From: Sporomusa sphaeroides DSM 2875 | GTDB lineage: Bacteria > Bacillota > Negativicutes > Sporomusales > Sporomusaceae | Reading direction: 5' to 3' | Assembly (NCBI RefSeq): GCF_001941975.2 | Contig: NZ_CP146991.1 | Span: 2,496,001-2,560,000, forward strand | Length of the DNA: 64,000 nt | Part shown: positions 18,101 through 27,367 of the stretch, one piece after another | How the letters are laid out: every line of letters starts with the position of its first letter | Position numbering within the stretch: the first letter of the stretch is position 1 | Position numbers and translations under genes: made by a program | Notes under the pieces: model-generated | Told to the model about the DNA's origin: nothing | What the model saw: the letters and a program-made list of their open reading frames with translations, nothing else | The model's database searches: none

Positions 18101-18784
18101 CTAACCAACACCCTGACACTGAAGCAGCTCCGCAATTGGCAAAGCAGCGCCGGCTGTTTGCCTGCCCTTTTCTAAAAACAAAAATTGATTCCCCAATGCC
18201 TTGGCCTCTGCAAGATCATGAGTGACAAGAATAAAGGGAATATTCCAGATACCCTGAATCTTCTTTAGCTCTGCCTGTAATTCCAGGCGGGTATCACTGT
18301 CAAGTGCCGACAAAGGTTCATCCAGCAACAGAATCGCCGGTTCTGCCATCAACGCACGGGCCAAAGCCACTCGCTGCTTCTCGCCGCCTGATAATTTCTC
18401 AATAAACCGTGATGCCAAATGCTCAATACGCAACAGCCCCAACAATCGTTCATAGAGCTCCTGGGATCTGCTGTCATGTTTTTTAACACCATACCAGATG
18501 TTGCGTTTAACATCCATATGCGGAAATAAGGCAAATTCCTGAAACATGTATCCCACACGCCGCGATTGCGGCGGCATGAAGGTTTTTGCCGCTGAAGAAA
18601 ACAAAACACATTCATTATGAATAATATGGCCTTCATCCGGCCTTAAGAGACCGGCAATGGCCCGCAGAATGGTTGTCTTGCCCGCACCTGAAGGGCCAAA
18701 CAATACCAAAATATCGTTGGCGACCGTAAACTTAATATCCAGCGTAAAATCCGATAATCTTTTCTTCATAGCAACCTGCAGCAT
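18101..18784 (-). CDS. modC: Molybdate/tungstate ABC transporter ATPase, short form
   Basis: ATP-binding subunit powering oxyanion import at the inner membrane. Walker A GPSGAGKTT, Q-loop YMFQEFALFPHM, signature LSGGEKQR, Walker B AILLLDEPLSALD and switch histidine LVTHD are intact. At 227 residues it stops after the nucleotide-binding domain; the C-terminal TOBE/Mop regulatory domain of classical ModC (about 350 residues) is missing. A separate Mop-like protein is encoded at 36996. The ATG directly abuts the modB stop (TAAATG), implying translational coupling. Confidence 0.9.
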   Translation of the reverse strand: MLQVAMKKRLSDFTLDIKFTVANDILVLFGPSGAGKTTILRAIAGLLRPDEGHIIHNECVLFSSAAKTFMPPQSRRVGYMFQEFALFPHMDVKRNIWYGVKKHDSRSQELYERLLGLLRIEHLASRFIEKLSGGEKQRVALARALMAEPAILLLDEPLSALDSDTRLELQAELKKIQGIWNIPFILVTHDLAEAKALGNQFLFLEKGRQTAGAALPIAELLQCQGVG

Positions 18785-19477
18785 TTAGAACAACCCCCTT
18801 ACAGACGTATCGCCGGCTCTCTTTTTCGACCAGACATTGAGCCAAAAAATGAGGAGAAAGGTTATACCGCTAATCAACAGGACATAGGTGCCGGCAAGCG
18901 TCAAGTTATTGGATTCTGCCGCGAAATAAATTGCCAGCGGAATGGTCTGCGTTTTACCGGGAATATTACCGGCTACCATGATAGTGGCTCCGAATTCGCC
19001 CAGTGCCCTGGCAAAGGACAATACCAGCCCGGCAACCAGACCCGGCCAAGCCAAGGGGATGGTTATTGTCAGAAAAACCCGCCATTCACTGGAGCCTAAC
19101 GTCCGGGCGGCGTCCTCAAGGGTACGATCCACCCCCTGAAAAGCCGCTTTGGTACTTTGATACATCAGTGGGAATGCAACTACCGTGGCAGCAAGCATTG
19201 CTGCATATGGCGTAAAAATAATCTGGGTATGGAAGGTTTCTGACAAAAACTGTCCTATCGGCCCTTGTTTGCCAATCAAAACCAATAATACAAAGCCGGT
19301 TACCACAGGCGGCAATACCAAGGGCAATGCAAAAACTGCCTCCAGTGCACTCTTGCCGGGAAATTCAAAGCTTCGCATCGCATAAGCGGCAGCTACTCCA
19401 AAGGTGAATACAAATATTAATGAGACAAGTGCAACCTTGACCGACAAAAGGACTGGCTGCCATTCCATAACATACAC
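18785..19477 (-). CDS. modB: Molybdate/tungstate ABC transporter permease
   Basis: Inner-membrane permease, 230 residues, five to six hydrophobic segments. It carries the CysTW/ModB-type cytoplasmic EAA loop, EDAARTLGSSEWRVFLTITIPLAWPG, which docks on ModC. The N-terminus VLLSVKVALVSLIFVFTFGVAAAYA is the first membrane helix. It lies 5 bases after a modA stop and immediately before modC in one minus-strand operon. Confidence 0.93.
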   Translation of the reverse strand: MYVMEWQPVLLSVKVALVSLIFVFTFGVAAAYAMRSFEFPGKSALEAVFALPLVLPPVVTGFVLLVLIGKQGPIGQFLSETFHTQIIFTPYAAMLAATVVAFPLMYQSTKAAFQGVDRTLEDAARTLGSSEWRVFLTITIPLAWPGLVAGLVLSFARALGEFGATIMVAGNIPGKTQTIPLAIYFAAESNNLTLAGTYVLLISGITFLLIFWLNVWSKKRAGDTSVRGLF

Positions 19478-19482
19478 CTACC

Positions 19483-20295
19483 TTATTGGCCTGAGCCGAC
19501 AAAACTAAAACCGTATTTCTGAAATATTGCTGCACTTTGCGGACCACATAAATAGTCTAAAAAGGCGGCCGCCTCTTTAGGATGCTTAGAATTAGTCATA
19601 GCTACCGCCGGGAACATAACCGGCGTATGCGAACCATCAGGCGCAACAACGACGACTTTTACTTTATCACTCAGCGCTGCTACCGTCGAAAATGCAATAC
19701 CGGCATCAACATTTCCTGTTTCGACATAGGAGATGATGGTACGAACGTCTTTAGCCTGGACAGCTTTATCTTTAACGGCTTCCCATACCTCAATGCCTTT
19801 AAGCAATTCCATGGCATATTGGCCAGCCGGCACTGTTGCCGGCTCGCCCATGCCAAATCGCGTAACTGTTTTTAAATCCTGAAAACTTTCAATTATCAAC
19901 TGTGAATTCTTAGGAACAATCAAAACCAATTTGTCATTCACCAGTATTCTTCGGGTAGAAGGTACTACAAGGTTTTTACTTTGCAACTCATTGATCTGCT
20001 TCATAGAGGCAGAAATGAACAGGTCGGCAGGAACACCCTGCTCCAGCTGCTTTTGCAAAACTCCGGAAGGCCCAAGATTGAGCACCAGCTTCACATTTGC
20101 GTTAACTGCTTCATATTCTGTTTGAATTTCCTGTAAGGCATCTTTTAGGCCAAGCGCGGCAGAAACATTAATTTCAACCGGTTCTGCAAGTTTAGCCGGC
20201 CTGTGAGCCACAGGCTCCACAGCCCAGATGGTTCCGGCAACAGCCAAAACTGCAACCAGTCCAAACAGCAAATGAACTGCAGCATTCCTTCTCAT
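19483..20295 (-). CDS. modA: Molybdate/tungstate-binding protein ModA, copy 1
   Basis: Extracytoplasmic oxyanion-binding protein, 270 residues. An N-terminal hydrophobic helix (HLLFGLVAVLAVAGTIWAV) serves as signal or anchor; no lipobox cysteine is seen. The mature start VEINVSAALGLKDALQEI and later GPSGVLQKQLEQGVPADLFIS match ModA, with conserved serine contacts, and IISYVETGNVDAGIAFSTVA. It is paralogous to copy 2 just upstream; the SAALGLK versus SAAVSLK difference in the first anion-binding loop may change ligand preference. Copy 2 precedes it by 39 bases. Confidence 0.92.
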   Translation of the reverse strand: MRRNAAVHLLFGLVAVLAVAGTIWAVEPVAHRPAKLAEPVEINVSAALGLKDALQEIQTEYEAVNANVKLVLNLGPSGVLQKQLEQGVPADLFISASMKQINELQSKNLVVPSTRRILVNDKLVLIVPKNSQLIIESFQDLKTVTRFGMGEPATVPAGQYAMELLKGIEVWEAVKDKAVQAKDVRTIISYVETGNVDAGIAFSTVAALSDKVKVVVVAPDGSHTPVMFPAVAMTNSKHPKEAAAFLDYLCGPQSAAIFQKYGFSFVGSGQ

Positions 20296-20334
20296 GGTAA
20301 ACTCCCCCCTGCACTACCTTAAACAAGCTGTCTG

Positions 20335-21144
20335 CTATTTACCCATCGTAAAGCCATGTTTTTCAAAGACGGTTTTGCTTTCTGCACTAAACAGATACTC
20401 AACAAAAGCTTCGGCTGCTTTTTGCTGTTTAGTACCGGTGGTTACAGCCACAGGATAAACTATGGGCTGATGGCTTCCTTCCGGCGCAACGGCGGCAACT
20501 TTCACTTTGTCACTGAAAATGGCATCTGTCTTATATACAATCCCGGCCTCTACATTGCCTGTTTCAGTATAAGCCAGTACGGTACGTACATCTTTGGTGA
20601 AAACTACCCGGTCTTTTATTGCATCCCACAATCCTAATTTTTGTAATACCTGTTGGGCATACTGACCGGCAGGCACTGTGGCTGTCTCACCAAGCGCAAG
20701 CTTTTTCACTCCGTCCTGAGTTAAGTCTTCATATTTGGTTATGTTCAGCTTTGATTCTTTAGGCACAACAACAACCAGTTTATTCTCAACCAAATTTTTG
20801 CGGGTGGCTTTGTTGACTAGATTTTTTTCTTCCAATTCGTTCATCTGTTTGGGAGCAGCTGAAATGAAAATATCTGCAGGCGCACCCTGCTCGATTTGCT
20901 TCTGGAGGGCACCGGAAGCCCCAAGATTGTAAGCAAGTTTAACATTCGGGTTTTTAGCCTGATAGTTCTTTTGAATTTCCGCAAGTGCATCCTTAAGACT
21001 CACTGCCGCCGATACATTAATTTCTACCGGCTGTGCTTGCGCTGCCGGTGGAGCTTGTTTTTCGCCGCCACAGCCAACCAAGCTAAAAATAGCGGCTACT
21101 GCCAGGGCCAAAACAACAAACAGTCTTGTACTCATTTTCCCCAT
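20335..21144 (-). CDS. modA: Molybdate/tungstate-binding lipoprotein ModA, copy 2
   Basis: Oxyanion-binding protein, 269 residues, with a lipoprotein signal (LALAVAAIFSLVGCGGEK, lipobox LVGC at about residue 25). The binding-loop motifs VNISAAVS-type (EINVSAAVSLKDALAEIQ) and GASGALQKQIEQGAPADIFISA are typical. It is about half identical by eye to copy 1. Two receptors for one permease suggest that molybdate and tungstate, or high and low concentration, are handled separately (inference). Ribosome site AAGGGGG. Confidence 0.93.
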   Translation of the reverse strand: MGKMSTRLFVVLALAVAAIFSLVGCGGEKQAPPAAQAQPVEINVSAAVSLKDALAEIQKNYQAKNPNVKLAYNLGASGALQKQIEQGAPADIFISAAPKQMNELEEKNLVNKATRKNLVENKLVVVVPKESKLNITKYEDLTQDGVKKLALGETATVPAGQYAQQVLQKLGLWDAIKDRVVFTKDVRTVLAYTETGNVEAGIVYKTDAIFSDKVKVAAVAPEGSHQPIVYPVAVTTGTKQQKAAEAFVEYLFSAESKTVFEKHGFTMGK

Positions 21145-21157
21145 CTTTTCTTCCCCC

Positions 21158-21961
21158 TTAGATTCGCTCTATCCGGCAGGTAAAATCCAGCGGATAGGCA
21201 TATAGTACAGAGCTAAGTACAATGAGATCAACAAACCCGGCGAATTTTTTCACCGTGTCCAGTGTGATACCTCCGGCCACCCCTATTTGGAGTTTAGGAT
21301 TCATTTGCCGCAGCTCCTGCACAACCGGTTTTAACGTTTCGGCTTCAAAATGATCAAGCAGCATAACATCTACGCAGGAAGCATAGCGGAAGGCTTCCTC
21401 CAGATTGCTGGGTTCAAACTCAATCTTATGCTGCATGGAATACAACTTTTCAGGCAGGCTGTCCAGCATCCTCATGTGGTTCTGTGTTATCAAAATAGTA
21501 TCACTTAGCGAATTGCGATGATAAATAGCGCCACCATCCTGAATAGCCCGCATTTCATCCAGCCTCATTCCCAAATGAGCTTTGCGACAAGCCACCACAA
21601 TCTGAATATCGGGATTGACTTCTCTGGCTGCACTGACAAGCTTATGAGTTTGCGTAGCAATAGCTGACATCACTGTCAGGTACGTTTGACATATCCGCCA
21701 TAACTTAAACAGTGTCGTTAGTTCGCCATGGGCCTCAATAATGACTCCGCCTTTAGCTACTGGGGTCCCCGCTTCCTTGCAATCAACGACCTGGAGTTTC
21801 TTGCTCTCAAAAAACTCTTTAAGGCGCGGCGTTCCGGATATGATAGCATCTTCCCGTGATATGAACCGAAATTTTCCCAATCCGCTGATCCCAAGCAATT
21901 CTGTCGTTATATCCCCATACGGACAGTCTTCATTCAGCCCGGCTGTCAATGAATCAAACAA
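21158..21961 (-). CDS. modD: ModD, quinolinate-phosphoribosyltransferase-like protein
   Basis: 267-residue member of the nicotinate-nucleotide pyrophosphorylase (NadC) fold that recurs in molybdate operons as ModD; its reaction is not established. Visible family blocks: NEDCPYGDITTELLG at the start, VACRKAHLGMRLDEMRAIQDGG (the equivalent of the NadC KT-x-P-G loop is altered), VDVMLLDHFE, and the phosphate-binding end VAGGITLDTVKKFAGFVDLI. It is the first gene of the mod operon, 13 bases before modA copy 2. The start codon is TTG with an AAGGGGG ribosome site. Confidence 0.88.
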   Translation of the reverse strand: MFDSLTAGLNEDCPYGDITTELLGISGLGKFRFISREDAIISGTPRLKEFFESKKLQVVDCKEAGTPVAKGGVIIEAHGELTTLFKLWRICQTYLTVMSAIATQTHKLVSAAREVNPDIQIVVACRKAHLGMRLDEMRAIQDGGAIYHRNSLSDTILITQNHMRMLDSLPEKLYSMQHKIEFEPSNLEEAFRYASCVDVMLLDHFEAETLKPVVQELRQMNPKLQIGVAGGITLDTVKKFAGFVDLIVLSSVLYAYPLDFTCRIERI

Positions 21962-22232
21962 ATACCTTACCCCCTTTCAGGCAAAAAACAACTAACATAA
22001 CCGAACTATACCTAAAACAGTAGATACTACCGTACTCTTCTTTAATTAATATCATCGAAAAAGCAAAGGCTTGGCTTACCGTTTAAAATAAAAAACGCAA
22101 ATGCAATTCATTTCAACTAATATAAACTAACAAAAACGAACATAGCCTCTATGGTGTTATTATATTATTTGTTGTATGATATTGGCAAGAGCTTGCCAGC
22201 AATTAATATAACTTTTTATAGAGGTGCATATT

Positions 22233-23204
22233 ATGAGTGACACAACGTCCTACACCCCCGCAGAAGTTGCCAAAATCCTGAAGATCTCTCGCTTCACCGT
22301 CTATGAAATGATTAAGCGGGGCGATCTTGCGGCCTATCACATTGGTCGCAAAGTCCGGGTCGAAGCACCGGATTTAGAAGTCTATATCCAAAAATCAAAG
22401 AAAACTGCATTGTCCCGGAAGGGCGCTGCCCAGCCACCATTAGACGACCCGGGCGCCGAACCGGACAGCTTTATCATCTGCGGGCAAGACATTATCCTTG
22501 ATATTCTAACCCGGCATCTCGAAAGAGCACTTCCCCATATCCGTTGTTTTCGCAATTATGCTGGCAGCATTGACGGGCTGTTATCCCTGTATCGCGGGAC
22601 TGCTAATGTCGTTACTGCCCATTTGTGGGATAGCGATACCGACACGTATAATACTCCTTATGTACGCCGGTTTCTGCCAGGGCACCGTACAGTGGTCTAC
22701 AACCTGGCTTATCGCAATACCGGTTTTTACGTTGCCAAAGGCAATCCAAAAAACATCAGCCATTGGCATGACTTAAACCGGCCTGATATAACGCTCATCA
22801 ACCGGGAGCGCGGGTCCGGCGCAAGAGTTTTGCTTGACGAAATGCTGCACGTGCTTGCAATTGATTACCGCCAGATAAACGGCTACTCCCGGGAGGAAAT
22901 GAGCCATCTGGCAGTCGCCAGTTGTGTGGCCAGAGGCGAAGCCGATGTCGGTATCGGTATCGAAAAAGCTGCACTGCAAGTCAGCGATATTGATTTCATT
23001 TTTCAAAAAAAAGAGCGTTATGATATTGATTTCATTTTTCAAAAAAAAGAGCGTTATGACCTTGTCTTGCGCCGGGAGGATGCGGATAAGCCACATTTCC
23101 AGGCGCTGTTAACCATTATCCGTTCCGATGTATTCCGTAACGAAGTAGCCGGCATGGGCGGTTATGACTTGTCCCAAACTGGTCAGCTTATGGGAAATAG
23201 TTAA
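22233..23204 (+). CDS. HTH regulator with PBP-like domain, probable molybdate/tungstate regulator
   Basis: One-component regulator of 323 residues. The N-terminal excisionase/MerR-type helix-turn-helix (TPAEVAKILKISRFTVYEMI) is followed by a periplasmic-binding-protein-like domain (PBP_like, from about residue 75: FIICGQDIILDILTRHLE ... LINRERGSGARVLLDE), the type used to sense oxyanions. It is divergent from modD, 271 bases away, so it probably controls the mod operon. It contains a perfect in-frame 36-bp tandem duplication (22986-23057), inserting 12 residues in the sensor domain. Start at ATG 22233 behind GAGGTG. Confidence 0.88.
   Translation: MSDTTSYTPAEVAKILKISRFTVYEMIKRGDLAAYHIGRKVRVEAPDLEVYIQKSKKTALSRKGAAQPPLDDPGAEPDSFIICGQDIILDILTRHLERALPHIRCFRNYAGSIDGLLSLYRGTANVVTAHLWDSDTDTYNTPYVRRFLPGHRTVVYNLAYRNTGFYVAKGNPKNISHWHDLNRPDITLINRERGSGARVLLDEMLHVLAIDYRQINGYSREEMSHLAVASCVARGEADVGIGIEKAALQVSDIDFIFQKKERYDIDFIFQKKERYDLVLRREDADKPHFQALLTIIRSDVFRNEVAGMGGYDLSQTGQLMGNS
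22986..23057 (+). repeat. Perfect 36-bp tandem duplication inside the regulator
   Basis: Two identical 36-base units (22986-23021 and 23022-23057), each encoding DIDFIFQKKERY, with an A8 tract in each. It is read in frame, so the protein simply gains 12 residues. Identity at every base indicates a recent event. Confidence 0.95.
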
Positions 23205-23257
23205 AAAAGGCGGGTCGCAAACGATTATTTAAAAATCGTCTTGCGACTCGCCCTTTT
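23204..23257 (+). terminator. Intrinsic terminator
   Basis: Long stem AAAAAAGGCGGGTCGCAA / TTGCGACTCGCCCTTTTTT directly after the regulator stop. Confidence 0.9.
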
Positions 23258-23302
23258 TTGACTACTAGCAAGAAAAATATTATGAAATGGAACTTTGCAG
23301 TT

Positions 23303-23851
23303 TCACCGGCTGGGATTCTTATCCCGCAATTTACTTTTGTCTACTGGTTCAACATGTATTGCAAACTCCGTATTCTTGAAATAGCTTACTGCCTGACTCT
23401 CAATAATCTGTTTTAATTCATAAAAGGTAATGCCTGCACCCGAAGCTTCAAACGCTTTTGCCGCTTTCTTCACACACTCATACTCTGCCCGGGCAGTGAG
23501 TGGATTATCACGGACATCTTTGACTAACTTGACATTTACATTATCTTCCCAAATTTTATTCCCTGTTCCATCCTGCAAGGTTACCTTCATCGTCTCGATA
23601 GAGTATTTGTAAGAGATATGGTCGACATTAAACTGCCTGATACCCAAGGTTCCTAATTCAGCAGCAAGATAGCCGCTGACTATATCTACATTTCCCTCAG
23701 GTGTATCAATTAGCAGAATATATTCCGGCCTCCCCTTTTTGGTCATCGCATTCACCACATGGACATTGCCGGCTCCTTTTGCCATTAACTGTTCAATTAG
23801 GTATGGAACGTGTTCAGCATTTACATTGTCAACGGTAGTCATTAAAAGCAT
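23303..23851 (-). CDS. LarC C-terminal-like protein (DUF111)
   Basis: 182 residues matching the C-terminal part of the nickel-pincer cofactor protein LarC (DUF111 family): MTTVDNVNAEHVPYLIEQLMAKGAGNVHVVNAMTKKGRP is the typical beginning of that domain (shown here in pieces). In LarC this half accompanies the CTP-dependent nickel insertase domain. Here it is a separate gene, a split also seen in some lactate racemase clusters. It follows a 595-residue unknown gene by 28 bases, so both probably act together; no larA or larB is present in the window. Confidence 0.75.
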   Translation of the reverse strand: MLLMTTVDNVNAEHVPYLIEQLMAKGAGNVHVVNAMTKKGRPEYILLIDTPEGNVDIVSGYLAAELGTLGIRQFNVDHISYKYSIETMKVTLQDGTGNKIWEDNVNVKLVKDVRDNPLTARAEYECVKKAAKAFEASGAGITFYELKQIIESQAVSYFKNTEFAIHVEPVDKSKLRDKNPSR

Positions 23852-23879
23852 AACGGCAATCCTTCCTTATTCTCCTCGT

Positions 23880-25667
23880 TTAAGCTTCAATAATCTCTAA
23901 AGCAAGTTTTGCAACCCGTGTTGCCGCAGCCTTTCCTCCAGGGATGCCGGCAGTAACATATGCCGCTTTTTCAGCAATAGTTGCCGCCTCAGCTGGCGTA
24001 TAGAGTTTCATTGCCGCAGCTATGGCAGCAGGTACAACAATATTCATAATACAAACTCCTGAAAAGGCAATTTCATCCATTATTACAGCACCCAGTGGTG
24101 CTGCCCATTCAATATCAGGTCGCTCCCCTTTGCATATTTGGGGTATAATGTCATGGACAAACCCATGCATCACAGCCGTCTTATCACCAAGAGTCACACT
24201 AATATCAATCAACGGATCAAACGCCCAATACTTTTTCGCGAGGTTGGCAGTTCTTCTTGCGCCTGGTGCGATTTTTAGTATTTTAACGTGGGTCTCACTG
24301 CCTGTCATATCACTAAGAATTCTATCGGCATGTTTTTCCATATATGCAATACGTTCTTCATCCAATGCGCGAACTACTTCTTCCAGCGTTTTCCCTGCCG
24401 ATAGTTGGGCAAAAGCAAACTCCGCGCGCGAATGTAAGGCTTTGGCTCTTGCGGGCTCGGTTGCATTGATTAACATACTAGTGACAAGACCATTGTTAAG
24501 TTCATTAGCTTTTCTTGCTATTGTATTTATACTGAACAGCGCCACTTCCGGATTAAATGTAGTTTGAGCACGTTCTTCAGCAATCATTTTTGCCACTTTC
24601 TCGGCATCCCCGTTATGTTCAAATAATGCCTTCATCCCGATAATGGCATAAGCCCCGATATGTCCGAGTGGTGTATTGACAGGACTTCCTGAGAATCCTG
24701 AGAGCATTTCAGTAAAAGCAGCAAAAATTTCATCAAAAGCCATCATGCCGATTACAGAAGGTCCGCCGATATCCTTGATAATTAAACCGACATCACCGAC
24801 AACTTTTGCAGTATCATATTCCTCTCCGGTAACTTTTAAATGGATCTTCTCCGGTAGCCCTGCAGTTTCGACAGCCGACTTACCCACCAAATAGGCCGAG
24901 CTTGTCCGGCCATATTGCCCGCTTGCTTCCGGCACCTCAGCATCCGGATGGATGATTTCCAGAATCGCGGCAGCACCTAATACAGCAGAGATAAAAGGCT
25001 TGGGTTGCATCGCAGCACCGGCCATGGCATCAAGCATGGCTTGTGTACCAATACGTGCACCGTTTCGTGCCATCTCCGGCCAGATAAAATCTTCCCCCAA
25101 TGCACTATGCCCATATACTGGGCCGCCAGCCACAAACATGGGTATCTTTCTACCGTCAAAGGACGTCAATCGTCCCTCCATCATAGCCTGATTAATGGCC
25201 ACAACCGCAGGAAATCCGGAGATTTTATTATTCATTTTAGCTGTGGGAACTGCGGCGACACCGCTTCGATCCACCTGAGCCAACATCCGGGCAGTAGCCC
25301 CCAGCTTCCTGTTTCCGGCCGGTATGCCAACCTGTGCCTTAGACCCTGCCAAATACATAATGCATGCTACGATTAATGCGGCGTTTGCACCATCAGCTCC
25401 GGAATGTTTTGCCGTTTTGATTGCTTTCTCCATGATATCATCAATCGGCAGTCTGCGGGCATCGGCAAATTCAATGGATAGGCTCCTGCCTCTGAGCACT
25501 TCTTCGGTGATAACGTTGACCACAGTATGAATGGCCATATTAACCATACCGTGACCACCTGCCAACGCTTCGATTCGATCGTTGGTCAAATTTGAGATAT
25601 TAGATACAGATGCCATTTCTGCGGCAGAAATTACTCGGCTTTTCTCGCTAGGATTTATTGTAGTCAT
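23880..25667 (-). CDS. Large conserved protein of unknown function, LarC-linked
   Basis: 595 residues, cytosolic, very rich in Ala and Gly with many short hydrophobic helices that are not clearly membrane segments. Readable blocks: GGHGMVNMAIHTVVNVITEEVLRG, SGADGANAALIVACIMYLAGSKAQVGIPAGNRKLGATARM (in the region around residues 90-130), PVNTPLGHIGAYAIIGMKAL, and AEKAAYVTAGIPGGKAAATRVAKLA at the end. The SGADGANAA and IPAGNRK segments recall the all-alpha catalytic half of serine-dehydratase-like or desulfidase-like enzymes, but no Fe-S cysteine set is present, so I leave the function open. Good start and AGGAG ribosome site. Confidence 0.8.
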   Translation of the reverse strand: MTTINPSEKSRVISAAEMASVSNISNLTNDRIEALAGGHGMVNMAIHTVVNVITEEVLRGRSLSIEFADARRLPIDDIMEKAIKTAKHSGADGANAALIVACIMYLAGSKAQVGIPAGNRKLGATARMLAQVDRSGVAAVPTAKMNNKISGFPAVVAINQAMMEGRLTSFDGRKIPMFVAGGPVYGHSALGEDFIWPEMARNGARIGTQAMLDAMAGAAMQPKPFISAVLGAAAILEIIHPDAEVPEASGQYGRTSSAYLVGKSAVETAGLPEKIHLKVTGEEYDTAKVVGDVGLIIKDIGGPSVIGMMAFDEIFAAFTEMLSGFSGSPVNTPLGHIGAYAIIGMKALFEHNGDAEKVAKMIAEERAQTTFNPEVALFSINTIARKANELNNGLVTSMLINATEPARAKALHSRAEFAFAQLSAGKTLEEVVRALDEERIAYMEKHADRILSDMTGSETHVKILKIAPGARRTANLAKKYWAFDPLIDISVTLGDKTAVMHGFVHDIIPQICKGERPDIEWAAPLGAVIMDEIAFSGVCIMNIVVPAAIAAAMKLYTPAEAATIAEKAAYVTAGIPGGKAAATRVAKLALEIIEA

Positions 25668-25683
25668 ATGCTATATCTCCTCC

Positions 25684-26077
25684 CTAAATAATCTTGAGTT
25701 TTCTTTCCAATACTCCCGTTTTCACAGGATTACGCAAGGTTAAACAGAGCGTATGCAGGCACGGAGAGCGTCGAACGCCTAATCCAGCGGGAAAGAGGCA
25801 CAGCAAAGCCAGCATCAAGTGTTTTTTGATGACAGGCCAAACGGTAAACCACATTTCCCGCAGCAGCAAACCTCCCATGTCTAACAGGGTCGTTGCCCTC
25901 AATTCCTTCGTTCTGCTTGCCTGCAAGGTGGTGTCAGTCGTGCTCGTATGCCGAGTCGTTGCTCTGATGGAGAATTTTGATGACCAACTACCGGCTCTGT
26001 TTTTGTTTTGCAAAATACTGATGGACGGAAGCCCGGTGCATCCCCGCGACGCTTCAGGGAGCAGCTTCCTGTAACGG
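25684..26077 (-). other. Non-coding flank of IS110 element A
   Basis: About 390 bases between the transposase stop and the 595-residue gene. No convincing protein frame. In IS1111-type members of the family the bridge RNA is encoded downstream of the transposase, so this stretch is a candidate location; I see CACTTGATG...CATCAAGTG-like local pairing near 25820 but cannot fold it fully. Confidence 0.4.
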
Positions 26078-27367
26078 TTACGCCGCTTGCTGCGGCTGGT
26101 TCCTATGAATATCCGCAAGCAGTCTCACGGGGTCGTAAGCGCAGCCTTTTGTCGAGACCGCGTAAAACACTCGGATGAGCTTACAACTCATAGCAATAAT
26201 GGATTGTTTTTTCTTCAACGGGTTCTTTTCCCTGGTTGTATAGTATTGATGCAGTTGCCGGAACTCTGGGCTGCCATGCCATCCAACCAGCATAATGGCG
26301 GCCCGGAACAAAACCGTTCGCAACCGGGAGCGTCCCCGTCTGCTGATGCCTGTTTGTCCCTTGAATTTGCCGGAACTGTTCTGCGTGATGGCAAGACCGG
26401 CCAGCTTTTGAATCTGCCTTGGCGAATCGAACCGTCGGACGGCGCCGACCTCTGCGAAGAACCCGGCCACGGTCACGAGGCCAATACCGGGGATTTTCAT
26501 CAACTCGGCTACCGCAGGTATTTGTTCGCACAATGCCTCTATCATGGACATGATTTCCGCAAGCTGCTGGGCCTTGGCGTCGTAATCTTCCAGTAGTAGC
26601 TTCAATTCTGTTCGGGCTGCTCCCATGCCGTCCCTGCATCCGATGCTCTTTTTAGCCGCCGCATACAGGTTCTGGGCACGCTTCTTTCCCACCGCCCGCA
26701 GTTTCATGCGTCGCCAGATGGTGTTGATACCGTCCGGCCCTAAAGCAGCCAGGTCGGCGGGAAAGGGGGCTTCATGCAGGATCGCCATACTACCAGTTTG
26801 GCTGAAATTTACAAAGACACTTCGATATTCGGGAAAATAAATTTTCAGCCACCGCTGGATTTGATTCTTCGCTATCACCATCTCCCTGATAATACGCTCA
26901 CGGACATTCATCGCTATCCGTAGGTCGGCGTATACGCCCTCTGGGATATATGGCTCGCAGTAGCGCCCCTCCAGTACCAATTTGGCAATGACCTTCGGGT
27001 CTTTCAGGTCGCTCTTGCTCGGGTGGTTGTCATCCAATTCCTTGCTTTTCTTTACATGGTGCGGATTTACCAAAACCAACTTGATGTCGCTGTCTTTTAG
27101 ATATTCCGCCAGCGTGAACCAGTAGTGGCCCGTTGGCTCTGCCCCGATGACAACCTGATCCTTGCTGTTTTTCGCCGCTACATCCCATATCCATGAGGTC
27201 AGGAGCACAAAGCCCTCCGCATCGTTTTCAAAATGGAATGCTTTGGTCAGTTCAATCCCGCGCCAGTCGAACGCTCGTGCCCAATGGCTCTCGCTGGCGA
27301 TATCCACACCGACCACCATTGTGCTTTCTGTCAATTGACGAATTTTTTCGTTCTGTGTTACACTCAT
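26078..27367 (-). CDS. IS110-family transposase A (DEDD recombinase)
   Basis: 429-residue bridge-RNA-type recombinase. RuvC-like DEDD residues: Asp in VVGVDIASESHWA, Glu in VIGAEPTGHYWF, and two Asp in SDLKDPKVIAKL. The C-terminal Tnp20 domain has PGIGLVTVAGFFAEVG, LAGLAITQNSSGKFKG (nucleophile serine region) and RRGRSRLRTVLFRAAI. Length and motifs are complete, so it may be active. Start at ATG 27367 behind GGGAG. It is of a different subgroup from transposase B. Confidence 0.93.
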   Translation of the reverse strand: MSVTQNEKIRQLTESTMVVGVDIASESHWARAFDWRGIELTKAFHFENDAEGFVLLTSWIWDVAAKNSKDQVVIGAEPTGHYWFTLAEYLKDSDIKLVLVNPHHVKKSKELDDNHPSKSDLKDPKVIAKLVLEGRYCEPYIPEGVYADLRIAMNVRERIIREMVIAKNQIQRWLKIYFPEYRSVFVNFSQTGSMAILHEAPFPADLAALGPDGINTIWRRMKLRAVGKKRAQNLYAAAKKSIGCRDGMGAARTELKLLLEDYDAKAQQLAEIMSMIEALCEQIPAVAELMKIPGIGLVTVAGFFAEVGAVRRFDSPRQIQKLAGLAITQNSSGKFKGQTGISRRGRSRLRTVLFRAAIMLVGWHGSPEFRQLHQYYTTREKNPLKKKQSIIAMSCKLIRVFYAVSTKGCAYDPVRLLADIHRNQPQQAA

